Positions 49,050 to 57,267 of a stretch of DNA of 64,000 nt are shown piece after piece (position 1 is the stretch's first letter; each line of letters opens with the position of its first letter). The stretch covers positions 24,700 to 88,699 of the forward strand of contig WHUE01000004.1 in NCBI GenBank assembly GCA_009377375.1. The letters run 5' to 3'. The translations under genes were made by a program, and so were the position numbers. Below the pieces are notes generated by a model. The model was not told the DNA's origin. It did not search any database and was given only the letters and a program-made list of their open reading frames with translations. This DNA comes from Alphaproteobacteria bacterium (lineage in GTDB: Bacteria; Pseudomonadota; Alphaproteobacteria; MPNO01; UBA2964).

Positions 49050-49059
49050 TTGCTACCTA

Positions 49060-49680
49060 ATGCCGGAATTCGCCCGCGCGACTTTGGAGGCGCTGCGCCA
49101 GCCGATGGAGACCGGGCGCGCCGTTGTCGCCCGCGCCAACGCGCACCTGACATACCCGGCGCGGTTCCAGCTCGTCGCAGCGATGAACCCGTGCCGCTGC
49201 GGCTGGCTGGACGATGCGTCCCAAGCCTGCAGCCGCGTGCCGCGCTGCGCGCAGGACTACCAGGCGAAGATCTCCGGCCCGCTGTTCGACCGCATCGACC
49301 TGCATGTCGACGTCCCCGCCGTCAGCCCGGCGGACCTGTCCCTGCCGCCGCCGGCCGAGGGTTCGGCGGCGGTCGCCGCCAGGGTCGCCGCCGCCCGCGC
49401 CGCCCAGGCCGAGCGCTATGCCGGCGAGGAGGCGCATGGCCGCGCACTGCGCACCAATGCCGACGCCGACGGGGCGCTGCTGGAACGCGTCGCCGCGCCG
49501 GACGAGGCCGGGCGCGCGCTGCTGACCCAGGCGGCGGAGAAGATGCGGCTGACGGCGCGCGGCTGGCACCGCACGCTCCGCGTCGCCCGCACGCTGGCCG
49601 ATCTCGACGGCGCGGACGGGGTGCGCCGGCTGCACGTCGCCGAGGCGCTGTCCTGGCGCCGCCTCGCGCCGGGGCGGTGA
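49060..49680 (+). pseudogene. comM: ComM/YifB Mg-chelatase-like ATPase, 5'-truncated
   Basis: The 206 residues are the C-terminal 40% of ComM, a AAA+ helicase-like protein for branch migration in natural transformation. The visible part starts MPEFARATLEALRQPMETG, which in intact proteins directly follows the Walker B block, and continues with LVAAMNPCRCGW, YQAKISGPLFDRIDLHVDV and the Mg-chelatase C-terminal domain. The first 300 or so residues, with Walker A and B, are missing. The homology ends at the junction with AT-richer DNA at about 49057, and there is no credible ribosome-binding site, so the remnant is probably not functional. Confidence 0.85.
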
Positions 49681-49719
49681 GCAAGTCGGCCTTTCCCGCC
49701 GCGCCGAACCCGCGCCCGG

Positions 49720-52248
49720 TCAGGTGGCCAGGCGGGCCGGCCGGGAATCGAGGCTGGCGCGGACCTTGCGCGCCAGGGCGTCCCGGGCGAAGGGTTTCGG
49801 CAGGAAGTCCAGCCCTTCCGCCAGCCGGCCCTGGTGGACGATGATGCTTTCGGCGTAGCCGGACATGAAGACCGTCCCGATGTCGGGAAATATCTTCTGG
49901 ACCTTTTCCGCGATTTCGCGGCCGTTCATGCCGTTGGGCAGGACGACGTCGGTCAGGAGAAGGTCGACGCGGCCGCGCTCCCGAAGGCCGCGCAGCGCCG
50001 ACGGCCCGTCGGGCGCCAGCACGACCGTGTAGCCCAGCAATTCCAGCGCCGCGGCCACGAATTCGGCCACGTCCACGTCGTCCTCGACGACCAGGATGGT
50101 CTCGGTGCCGGTCGGGACTTCCCCTGACAGCGCATCGGGCGCATCCGCCTCCTCGGGGTCCGCGCCCGCCGCGCGCGGCAGGAAGAGCCTGACGGTGGTG
50201 CCGTGGCCGAGCTCGCTGTAGATGCTGACATGGCCGCCCGACTGCTTGGCGAAGCCGTAGACCATGCTGAGCCCGAGCCCGGTTCCCTCGCCCTGGGGCT
50301 TGGTCGTGTAGAACGGCTCGAACACGCGCCGCAGCGCCTCGGGCGCGATGCCGACGCCGGTGTCGCTCACCGAGATCATGACATGGGGCCCGGGCGCGAC
50401 CTCCGGATTGCGCGCCGAATGATTGTCGTCCAACGTCATGTTGGCCGATTCGATGGTGAGCTTGCCGCCGCCGGGCATGGCGTCGCGCGCGTTGATCGCC
50501 AGGTTCAGGAGCGCGTTCTCGAGCTGGCTCGGGTCGACGAGCGCGGGCCACGCGTTCTCCGACATGTAGATCTCGATGCCGATCTCCGCGCCGAGCGTGC
50601 GTTGCAGCAGGACCCTGCAGTCCGCGACCAGGCGGTTCACATCGGTGCTGACCGGGGCCATGGGCTGGCGGCGCGAAAACGCCAGAAGCCGGTGGGTGAG
50701 CTCGCTGCTGCGCACGGCCGCGCGCACCGCCGTATCCAGATAGCCGAGCGCGACCCTGTCCCTGCCGATCAGGGCCCTGAGGAACTCGAGATTCCCCATG
50801 ATGGCGGTCAGCATGTTGTTGAAGTCGTGCGCCACGCCGCCGGTCAGCTGACCGATCGCTTCCATCTTCTGGGACTGGCGGAGCTTCTCCTCGGCCTCGC
50901 GGGCGCTGGTGACGTCGGTCAGGATCCCGCCGACGAAAACGGTATCGTCGTCGGCGAAGCGCACGGGAAAATCGGTCGCCGCGATCCGGCGCACCGCACC
51001 GTCGGGGAACGTCGCCTCGATCTCGCGCATGAGCACGTCGCCGGTCGCCGCCACCCGCCGATCCTGCTCCGCCGTCTCGCGGCCGGCATCCTCGCCGAAC
51101 AGGTCGGAAACCGTTTTTCCCAGAATCTCCTCCGCCGGCAGGCCATACCATTCCTGCACCTTCCGGTTCGCGATCAGGTGGCGGCCCTCCCGGTCCCTGA
51201 GCACGATGCCCGACGGGGAATGGTCGATGATGGCCTGGAACTGGACCTGGCTCCTGTGCAGCGCGGCGCCGGCCCTGTCGCGCTCCGCGGCGGTCTCGGC
51301 GTGCTCGCGGCCCGACCTGGTGATCCACGCCCCCGCGAGCCCGAGCAGGAGCGCCATCCCGCCGGCCGATCCGCTCACCGTTACGAGTTCGGTATACCAG
51401 GAGGAAAACGCGTCCCGTTCGGCCACCGACACCGTGACGACAAGGGCGGAGCCCGGCAGCGCCCGCCAGGCCGTGAGATAGGAATCGCTGCCGGTTCCGA
51501 AAGGAGCGCGCAGGAAGCCGTGGCCGGACCCGTTCCGCGACGCGACCGGGATCAGGGTCCTGCCGGCCGCGTCTTCCCGCGAACGCGCCGCGTGGGGCTG
51601 GCTGAACAGGAGGTTGCCGTCGGCGTGGAACAGGCGGATGACCCCGTGCGCGCCCACGTCGATCGCTTCGTAGAAGCCGCGCAGCCGTTCGGGCTGGAAC
51701 GTCGCCGCGATGAAGCCGATGAAATTCCCCTCTGCGTCGTGCAGCGCCCGGCCGATCGGGATGCGCACGCCGCCGATATGCTCGGCCGGCGCGGCGGGAC
51801 CGATGACGAGCCTGCTGCTCCGCTCGTCCTTCAGCCGCCGGTGGAGATAGCGGCCGCGGCGCGACGTGCCGGTGACGGCCGGGTTGGTGGACAGGACGAC
51901 GAGCCCCTCGGCGTCGAGAAGGTTCAGCGATCCGATTCCCGAAAGACCGGACAGGGTGGCCGCGAGCACCGCCGACCACTCTTCGCGCGGCGCCTGGGGG
52001 CCGCCGATGCGGTCGCTCCGCACGGCGAGCTGGCTGACGGCGGATTCGAGGGCGCCGAACGTGCGGTCGAGATGCTCCGCCAGCACATGCGCCAGATTCT
52101 CCGCGCGCCGCTGCTCGGCCGCGAGGGTCCGGTCGTGTTCCCACCACAACAGGCCGGCCCGCGCCGCGATGAAAACGAGGAACACGCCGGCGAGCGCGAG
52201 AAAGACCTTGCTGCGCAGGAATCCGGTTCTTGAATGCAAGGTGGTCAC
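49720..52248 (-). CDS. Hybrid sensor histidine kinase (extracellular sensor, PAS, kinase, receiver)
   Basis: An 842-residue membrane kinase. Helices at about 12-35 and 285-310 flank a periplasmic sensor domain of the dCache/PDC type; a PAS domain follows (about 335-455: IIDHSPSGIVLRDREGRHLIA). The kinase carries the H-box GGVAHDFNNMLTAIMGNLE, a full ATPase (NLAINARDAMPGGG, DTGVGI, GTGLGLSMVYGF) and a C-terminal receiver with phospho-acceptor Asp (LLTDVVLPNG). The phosphate may pass on to the response regulator encoded divergently at 52566. Confidence 0.94.
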   Translation of the reverse strand: MTTLHSRTGFLRSKVFLALAGVFLVFIAARAGLLWWEHDRTLAAEQRRAENLAHVLAEHLDRTFGALESAVSQLAVRSDRIGGPQAPREEWSAVLAATLSGLSGIGSLNLLDAEGLVVLSTNPAVTGTSRRGRYLHRRLKDERSSRLVIGPAAPAEHIGGVRIPIGRALHDAEGNFIGFIAATFQPERLRGFYEAIDVGAHGVIRLFHADGNLLFSQPHAARSREDAAGRTLIPVASRNGSGHGFLRAPFGTGSDSYLTAWRALPGSALVVTVSVAERDAFSSWYTELVTVSGSAGGMALLLGLAGAWITRSGREHAETAAERDRAGAALHRSQVQFQAIIDHSPSGIVLRDREGRHLIANRKVQEWYGLPAEEILGKTVSDLFGEDAGRETAEQDRRVAATGDVLMREIEATFPDGAVRRIAATDFPVRFADDDTVFVGGILTDVTSAREAEEKLRQSQKMEAIGQLTGGVAHDFNNMLTAIMGNLEFLRALIGRDRVALGYLDTAVRAAVRSSELTHRLLAFSRRQPMAPVSTDVNRLVADCRVLLQRTLGAEIGIEIYMSENAWPALVDPSQLENALLNLAINARDAMPGGGKLTIESANMTLDDNHSARNPEVAPGPHVMISVSDTGVGIAPEALRRVFEPFYTTKPQGEGTGLGLSMVYGFAKQSGGHVSIYSELGHGTTVRLFLPRAAGADPEEADAPDALSGEVPTGTETILVVEDDVDVAEFVAAALELLGYTVVLAPDGPSALRGLRERGRVDLLLTDVVLPNGMNGREIAEKVQKIFPDIGTVFMSGYAESIIVHQGRLAEGLDFLPKPFARDALARKVRASLDSRPARLAT

Positions 52249-52565
52249 GCCACCCCCTCTTCCCGTGCTGCACGGCTTTCGGCTCTAGCCGAGTGGCGCT
52301 GCATCGGCGCCAAGTCTTTTTCCGTCAAGGGTCCAACAGAAATGTTGCCGTACCCTTAACGTCGCCATCCCCGCATCCGGGCGGTACCTGTCAATGACAC
52401 CGAAATGCCGATTAATGACACCGAAATGCCGATCAATGACACCGAAATGCCGCCGCTTCGCGCGGAGGCGTTAATCCTTTGTTTACAGTTTCGGCGGTAC
52501 CAGAATCGCACGGGGGACGATGGCGGCATTTATGCCGCCAGCACGGCTTGTGTATGAGGGCGCCG
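52249..52565. other. Intergenic region with a triple 21-bp repeat
   Basis: 317 bases between the divergent kinase and response regulator genes. Apart from the tandem repeat (52392-52454) and a TGTCA-A-TGACA palindrome that begins it, I see no gene; it must contain both promoters. Confidence 0.6.
52392..52454 (+). repeat. Three tandem copies of a 21-bp unit
   Basis: The unit AATGACACCGAAATGCCG plus three bases occurs three times head to tail (52392, 52413, 52434), with changes only at the first and last bases. Read on the plus strand it forms a 26-codon frame (52394-52474) encoding MTPKCR three times, but with no ribosome-binding site. On the minus strand each copy gives TGTCATT, which resembles the repeated ends of IS21-type elements. 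Confidence 0.85.
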
Positions 52566-52967
52566 ATGATCGAGTCCCCCCCGGGCAGCCGCCCGCGGAT
52601 TCTCCTGGTGGACGACGCGGTGCAGGACCGCGCCCTGGGCGTGCGGATTCTGACGCGGCTGGGCTACGAGGTGGCCACGGCGGCTTCGGCGGAGGCGGGC
52701 ATCACGCGGCTGGCGGGCGAGCCGTTCGACCTGGTGCTGATGGACCTGTTCATGCCGGGGCTCGACGGCGCGGAGGCCACCCGCCGCATCCGCGCGATGA
52801 ACGGCCGGGCGGCATCGGTGCCGGTGATCGGGCTCAGCGGCTCGATCCTGCCGTCGGACCGCCGGCACTGCATCGAAAGCGGCATGACCGACTTCCTGTC
52901 CAAGCCGTTCGCCCCGGCCGAGATCGCCCCGCGCCTGCTCAACTGGATCGACGGCCGCACCGGCTGA
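52566..52967 (+). CDS. Single-domain response regulator (CheY-like)
   Basis: A 133-residue receiver domain without an output domain. RILLVDDAVQDRALG gives the acidic pair, LVLMDLFMPGLDG the phospho-acceptor Asp60, GLSGS the Thr/Ser position and LSKPFAP the conserved Lys. The ATG at 52566 follows GAGGG; an upstream ATG at 52554 is possible. The divergent hybrid kinase is the obvious candidate partner, making a phosphorelay with this protein as a later step. Confidence 0.92.
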   Translation: MIESPPGSRPRILLVDDAVQDRALGVRILTRLGYEVATAASAEAGITRLAGEPFDLVLMDLFMPGLDGAEATRRIRAMNGRAASVPVIGLSGSILPSDRRHCIESGMTDFLSKPFAPAEIAPRLLNWIDGRTG

Positions 52968-53029
52968 CCCGGCCGCCCGCGCCGCCGATTTTCAGCCGGC
53001 CGCTTGTGGCGCGGCGCGGCACATGTCAT

Positions 53030-53731
53030 ATGGCTGCAATGCTCGACATCGACCTGCAGATCGCCATCCCCCTGCTCGCCGCGCTGGCGGCCGGCAGCCT
53101 GATCGGGCTGGAGCGCACCTATCACGGCCGGCCCGCCGGGTTCCGCACCCATGCGCTGGTCTGTCTCGCCTCCGCCCTGCTGATGCAGGTCACGACGCAC
53201 CAGTCGCAATGGCTGACCGGGGTGCCGCTGGAGGCCGTCCGGCTGGACCCCACCCGGATGGCGCAGGGCATCATGACCGGCATCGGCTTTCTCGGCGCCG
53301 GGGTGATCTTCAAGGAAGGCCTGACCGTGCGCGGGCTGACCACCGCGGCCTCGATCTGGATCACCGCCGCGCTGGGCGTGCTGTACGGCATCGGGTTCTA
53401 TTTCCCCGCGGTGCTCGCCACCATCTACGTTCTGGGCACGCTGGCGCTGTTCCGCTGGTTCGAGCACCTGCTACCGACGCAGAACTACGTGGCGATCGCG
53501 CTGCGCTTCGCCCGCGACCGCGCGCCCGACGAATCCGACATCCGCAGCCTGCTGGAGCAGGCCGGCTTCAAGGTCACGGGGATGACCTACCGGCTGGAGG
53601 AAGCCGGCAGCGCGTTCCAGTACGACACCATCGGCATGACGCTCAACCGCGACGACCCCGGCCGGCTGGCCGAGACGCTGCGCGGGCGCGGCGATCTGCT
53701 CTCCTTCAGCATTTCGCCCGCCGGGGACTGA
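53030..53731 (+). CDS. MgtC/SapB-family membrane protein
   Basis: A 233-residue protein with an N-terminal MgtC domain of about five helices (IGLERTYHGRPAGFRTHAL, TGIGFLGAGVIFKEGLTVRG, LTTAASIWITAALGVLYGIG) and a C-terminal cytoplasmic ACT-like domain (about 150-230). MgtC proteins aid growth at low magnesium and affect F-ATPase. The precise role of this group is unknown. Start ATG 53030, or the ATG at 53039. Confidence 0.93.
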   Translation: MAAMLDIDLQIAIPLLAALAAGSLIGLERTYHGRPAGFRTHALVCLASALLMQVTTHQSQWLTGVPLEAVRLDPTRMAQGIMTGIGFLGAGVIFKEGLTVRGLTTAASIWITAALGVLYGIGFYFPAVLATIYVLGTLALFRWFEHLLPTQNYVAIALRFARDRAPDESDIRSLLEQAGFKVTGMTYRLEEAGSAFQYDTIGMTLNRDDPGRLAETLRGRGDLLSFSISPAGD

Positions 53732-53780
53732 CGCCCGATCCGGAAGGCCGCGCCGGCGGAGCGGACTGGAAAGCGGGTAT

Positions 53781-53813
53781 TTGCCCCGCCGCCCCCGATC
53801 CCCATATTGAGGG
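53781..53813 (+). promoter_or_regulatory. Promoter of the first CC0125-type lipoprotein, leaderless type
   Basis: TTGCCC, 16 bases, CATATT, then GAGGGA and the ATG: the start codon falls where transcription should begin. The 13 bases CCCATATTGAGGG recur before the paralogue downstream. Confidence 0.5.
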
Positions 53814-53814
53814 A

Positions 53815-54327
53815 ATGATGAGGCACCCGCTCATGGCCGCCGCGCTTGCGCTCGCCCTTTCCGGCTGCGCGTCGCCGACGCCGTACCAGCCCTCCGCGAC
53901 GGGCGGGGGCTATGGCTATTCCGAGCAGCGGATCGAGGACGACCGGTTCCGCGTCTCGTTCTCCGGCAACTCGGCGACCGAGCGCCAGACGGTGAAGAAC
54001 TACCTGCTTTACCGCGCCGCGGAGCTGACCCTGGCCCAGGGCGGCGACTATTTCGTCGTCACGGCGCGGAGCGATACCCCCGATTACGGCGCCGCCGGCC
54101 CCAGCACCAGCGTCGGCACCGGCGTCGGGATCGGCAGCGGCGGCATGAGCTCCGGCTGGTCGATCGGGATGGGCGTGCCGGTAGGCGGCTACGGAGGCGG
54201 CCCCAGCGAGGCCAGCGCCGAGATCGTCGTCCACCGCGGGAAGAAGCCCGCGGGCGCGGCCGAGGCCTATGACGCTCGCGTGGTGAAGGGAAACCTCGCC
54301 CCGCACGTGCGCCGGCCGGCGCCGTAG
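53815..54327 (+). CDS. CC0125/CC1285-type lipoprotein
   Basis: A 170-residue outer-membrane-type lipoprotein: signal with lipobox (LALSGC, Cys at 18), then the family domain GGYGYSEQRIEDDRFRVSFS to YLLYRAAELTLAQGGDYFVV, a Gly/Ser-rich insert and a C-terminal strand (SAEIVVHRGKKP). The family is widespread in alphaproteobacteria; function unknown, but the domain is often seen in stress-regulated envelope proteins. It has a tandem paralogue immediately downstream. Confidence 0.88.
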   Translation: MMRHPLMAAALALALSGCASPTPYQPSATGGGYGYSEQRIEDDRFRVSFSGNSATERQTVKNYLLYRAAELTLAQGGDYFVVTARSDTPDYGAAGPSTSVGTGVGIGSGGMSSGWSIGMGVPVGGYGGGPSEASAEIVVHRGKKPAGAAEAYDARVVKGNLAPHVRRPAP

Positions 54328-54332
54328 CCGCT

Positions 54333-54365
54333 TTGCGCGGGGCAGCCCGCTTCCCATATTGAGGG
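54333..54365 (+). promoter_or_regulatory. Promoter of the second CC0125-type lipoprotein, leaderless type
   Basis: TTGCGC, 16 bases, CATATT, GAGGGT, ATG, the same layout as before the paralogue. Confidence 0.5.
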
Positions 54366-54366
54366 T

Positions 54367-54888
54367 ATGAACGCGCGACTGCTTGCCGTTGTCCTTCCGC
54401 TGCTGGCGCTGGCCGCCTGCGGGACGCCCACGCCCTACGCCCCGGGGAACGGCGGCTACGGCTATGGCGCGCAGCGGGTGGAGGACGGGCGTTTTCGCGT
54501 CTCCTTTTCCGGCAACGCGCTGACGTCGCGGCAGACGGTGGAAAACTACCTGCTCTACCGCGCGGCGGAGGTCACCCTGGCCGAGGGCGGCGACCATTTC
54601 GTGATCGTGCGCCGCAACACCGAGCCCGATACCACCTGGCTTGTCAGCCCCGGCGGCGGGCCGTGGTATCCCGGCTATTGGGGCCGGCGCCACTGGCATC
54701 CCCGATACGGTTACGGCTACGGCGCATGGGACGACACCACCGCGCGCCCCGTGACGCGCTACGGCGCGGACGCCGAAATCCTGGTGCGGCGAGGCCCGAA
54801 GCCGCCCGGCGACCCGCTGGCCTTCGACGCCCATTCGGTGATCCGCAACCTCGGCCCCACGATCCGGCGGCTCCTCCCGCCGGCGTGA
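54367..54888 (+). CDS. CC0125/CC1285-type lipoprotein, paralogue
   Basis: A 173-residue lipoprotein (signal to LLALAAC, Cys at 18) with the same core: GGYGYGAQRVEDGRFRVSFS, NYLLYRAAEVTLAEGGDHFV, AEILVRRGPKPPG. The middle differs: a His/Trp/Tyr-rich stretch (WYPGYWGRRHWHPRYGYGYG) replaces the Gly/Ser insert. It is a clear tandem duplicate of the preceding gene, including the promoter, and has diverged since. It converges with the his operon. Confidence 0.88.
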   Translation: MNARLLAVVLPLLALAACGTPTPYAPGNGGYGYGAQRVEDGRFRVSFSGNALTSRQTVENYLLYRAAEVTLAEGGDHFVIVRRNTEPDTTWLVSPGGGPWYPGYWGRRHWHPRYGYGYGAWDDTTARPVTRYGADAEILVRRGPKPPGDPLAFDAHSVIRNLGPTIRRLLPPA

Positions 54889-54897
54889 CAGGCGCCC

Positions 54898-55293
54898 TCA
54901 CCCCCGCCTGAAGCTGCCGTCCGGCGGCAGGCTGCCGCCGTCGAGCATCGGGCCCAATGGCCGGCCGGCGAAGATGTGGATGTGCAGATGCGGCACTTCC
55001 TGATGCGCGTCGCGGCCGTGATTGGCGAGGATGCGGTAGCCGCCGTCCACGAGACCCAGCGCGCGCGCCGTCTCGCCGACGGCGCGAAGGAACCCGGCCT
55101 GCTCGGCCGCGCCCGCCTGGGCGGAGAAGTCGTCCATCGAGACGTAGCGGCCCTTCGGGATCACCAGCACGTGCACCGGCGCCTGCGGGTTGATGTCGTG
55201 GAACGCCAGGGCAAAGTCGCTCTCGTAGACCTTTTTGCAGGGCAACTCCCCGCGCAGGATCCTCGCGAACACGTTGCCGTCGTCATAGGCCAT
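54898..55293 (-). CDS. HIT-family nucleotide-binding protein (HinT)
   Basis: A 131-residue histidine-triad hydrolase of purine nucleoside phosphoramidates. It has NVFARILRGELPCKKVYES at the N terminus and the triad PHLHIHIFAG with the catalytic histidines. The ATG at 55293 gives the usual start. It is the last gene of the his unit, a common alphaproteobacterial order (hisE then HIT). Confidence 0.95.
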   Translation of the reverse strand: MAYDDGNVFARILRGELPCKKVYESDFALAFHDINPQAPVHVLVIPKGRYVSMDDFSAQAGAAEQAGFLRAVGETARALGLVDGGYRILANHGRDAHQEVPHLHIHIFAGRPLGPMLDGGSLPPDGSFRRG

Positions 55294-55316
55294 GACGCCC
55301 TCCCGGTCTTTCCGCC

Positions 55317-55658
55317 CTAAAGGTCCCGGCCGGCCTTCTCGGCGATGCCGGAGCGGCCCTCGCGTTTTTCCAGTTCGGCCCAGACCTCGGCGGGCGCGAC
55401 GCCGCAGGCCGCCCACAGCACGAGCAGATGATAGAGCAGGTCGGCGCTCTCGCGCACCAGCTCCGTCTTTTCGCCGGCGATCGAGGCGATGGCGGCCTCG
55501 ATCGCCTCCTCGCCCAGCTTCTGCGCGATCTTGGCACGCCCGTCGGCCAGCAGCTTCGCCGTGTAGGACGTGGACGGATCCATGCCCTTGCGGCTCTCGA
55601 TCGTCGCGAACAGGCGGCCCAGCACGGCATTGCCGCCATCGTCCGGTTTATCCGTCAT
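55317..55658 (-). CDS. hisE: Phosphoribosyl-ATP pyrophosphatase
   Basis: A 113-residue MazG-type enzyme catalysing the second step of histidine synthesis. [33 protein letters not shown] contain the metal-binding acidic residues. It is a stand-alone HisE rather than HisIE. The gene is followed by the HIT gene. Confidence 0.96.
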   Translation of the reverse strand: MTDKPDDGGNAVLGRLFATIESRKGMDPSTSYTAKLLADGRAKIAQKLGEEAIEAAIASIAGEKTELVRESADLLYHLLVLWAACGVAPAEVWAELEKREGRSGIAEKAGRDL

Positions 55659-55741
55659 GCCTCACCCCCGGCCTCGTTAACCCTGCTTGTATCGGATCGG
55701 GGCGGCGGTGTCACGGCGGCCCGCGGCCCCGCGGCGGAGGG

Positions 55742-56500
55742 TTACGGGCGGACGGGAATCCCCGCGGCGGCCATGTGCGCCTTCGCCTGGCCGATGGTGA
55801 ACAGGCCGAAATGGAAGATCGACGCGGCGAGCACCGCGGTGGCGTGGCCCTCGCGCACGCCGGCCACCATGTGGTCGAGCGTGCCGACCCCGCCGGAGGC
55901 GATCACCGGCACCCGCACCGCATCGGCGACGGCGCGGGTCAGCGCGATGTCGAAGCCTCCGCGCGTGCCGTCGCGGTCCATCGAGGTCAGCAGGATCTCG
56001 CCCGCTCCGTACCCGGCCATGCGCTGCGCCCAGCGCACCGCGTCCAGCCCGGTCTCCTTGCGCCCGCCATGGGTGAATATCTCCCATGTCCCGGGCCCGG
56101 TCGCCTTGGCGTCGAGCGCGACGACGATGCACTGGGAGCCGAATTTCTCCGCCGCCTCGCGCACGAAATCGGGATTGGCGACGGCGGCGGTGTTGATCGA
56201 GACCTTGTCCGCACCGGCCAGCAGCAGCTTGCGGATGTCGTCCACGCTGCGCACCCCGCCGCCGACGGTCAGCGGCATGAAGCACTGCTCCGCCGTGCGC
56301 GCGACCACGTCGAACAGCGTGTCGCGGGCATCGACGCTGGCGGTGATGTCGAGGAAGCAGAGCTCGTCCGCCCCGGCCTCGTCGTAGACGCGCGCCTGCT
56401 CCACCGGATCGCCGGCATCGATCAGCTCGACGAAATTGACCCCCTTGACGGTGCGCCCGTCCTTCACGTCCAGACAGGGGATGATGCGCATCTTGAGCAT
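55742..56500 (-). CDS. hisF: Imidazole glycerol phosphate synthase cyclase subunit
   Basis: A 252-residue TIM barrel that, with the glutaminase HisH, forms imidazole glycerol phosphate and [20 protein letters not shown] (catalytic Asp) opens the protein, and [14 protein letters not shown] with the second catalytic Asp follows; [11 protein letters not shown] is the phosphate loop. Confidence 0.97.
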   Translation of the reverse strand: MLKMRIIPCLDVKDGRTVKGVNFVELIDAGDPVEQARVYDEAGADELCFLDITASVDARDTLFDVVARTAEQCFMPLTVGGGVRSVDDIRKLLLAGADKVSINTAAVANPDFVREAAEKFGSQCIVVALDAKATGPGTWEIFTHGGRKETGLDAVRWAQRMAGYGAGEILLTSMDRDGTRGGFDIALTRAVADAVRVPVIASGGVGTLDHMVAGVREGHATAVLAASIFHFGLFTIGQAKAHMAAAGIPVRP

Positions 56501-56535
56501 GGATGAGTGGTCTTTCTCCGGCGCCGCGGCCGTTC

Positions 56536-57267
56536 CTACTTCTTTCCCGCCAGCACCGCCAGGGCCGCCGCCGGGTCGATCCGCCCGTCATACAGCGCGC
56601 GGCCGCAGATCACCCCGTCGATGCCGGCGGATTCCTGGGCCTTCAGCTCCTTCAGGTCGGACAGGGCGGAGACGCCGCCCGACGCGATCACCGGCGTCGT
56701 CAGCGCGAAGGCGAGATCCACCGTGGCCTCGACGTTCACCCCGCCCATCGCGCCGTCGCGGTCGATGTCGGTGTAGATGATCGCCGCGGCGCCCGCGTCC
56801 TCGAAGCGCAGCGCGAGGTCGAGCGCGCGCACGTCGGAGTTCCTCGTCCAGCCCTCGACCGCGACGCGGCCCTCGCGCGCGTCGATGGCGATGGCGACGC
56901 GGCCCTCATGGGCGCGGCAGGCGTCGAGCACGAAATCCGGGTCGGACAGGGCCGCGGTGCCGAGGATCACGCGGCGCACGCCTGAGTCCAGCCAGCGCTC
57001 CAGCGTCTCGCGGTTGCGGATGCCGCCGCCGAGCTGCACCGGGATGTCGATGGCGGCGACCACCGCGGCGACCGCGTCGGCGTTGACCGGCTTGCCTTCC
57101 ACCGCGCCGTTCAGATCCACCAGGTGCAGCCACTCGAACCCCGCCTCCTGAAACCGCTTCGCCTGGGCGACGGGGTCGGGGTTGAAGATGGTGGCGCGGT
57201 CCATGTCGCCGCGCAGCAGTCGCACGCAGACCCCGTCCTTCAGGTCGATCGCCGGGTAGAGAATCAT
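56536..57267 (-). CDS. hisA: ProFAR isomerase
   Basis: A 243-residue TIM barrel isomerising the phosphoribosyl group in histidine synthesis. [19 protein letters not shown] carries the catalytic Asp and [17 protein letters not shown] the second; [15 protein letters not shown] is the phosphate loop. Its start overlaps the GNAT gene stop by four bases (ATGA). Confidence 0.97.
   Translation of the reverse strand: MILYPAIDLKDGVCVRLLRGDMDRATIFNPDPVAQAKRFQEAGFEWLHLVDLNGAVEGKPVNADAVAAVVAAIDIPVQLGGGIRNRETLERWLDSGVRRVILGTAALSDPDFVLDACRAHEGRVAIAIDAREGRVAVEGWTRNSDVRALDLALRFEDAGAAAIIYTDIDRDGAMGGVNVEATVDLAFALTTPVIASGGVSALSDLKELKAQESAGIDGVICGRALYDGRIDPAAALAVLAGKK

Noticed and set aside
52392..52454. CRISPR array
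   Set aside because: The three 21-bp units are contiguous without spacers.
52394..52474. Real small gene encoding the MTPKCR repeat peptide
   Set aside because: No ribosome-binding site and it is a by-product of the 21-base unit; kept only as an observation.
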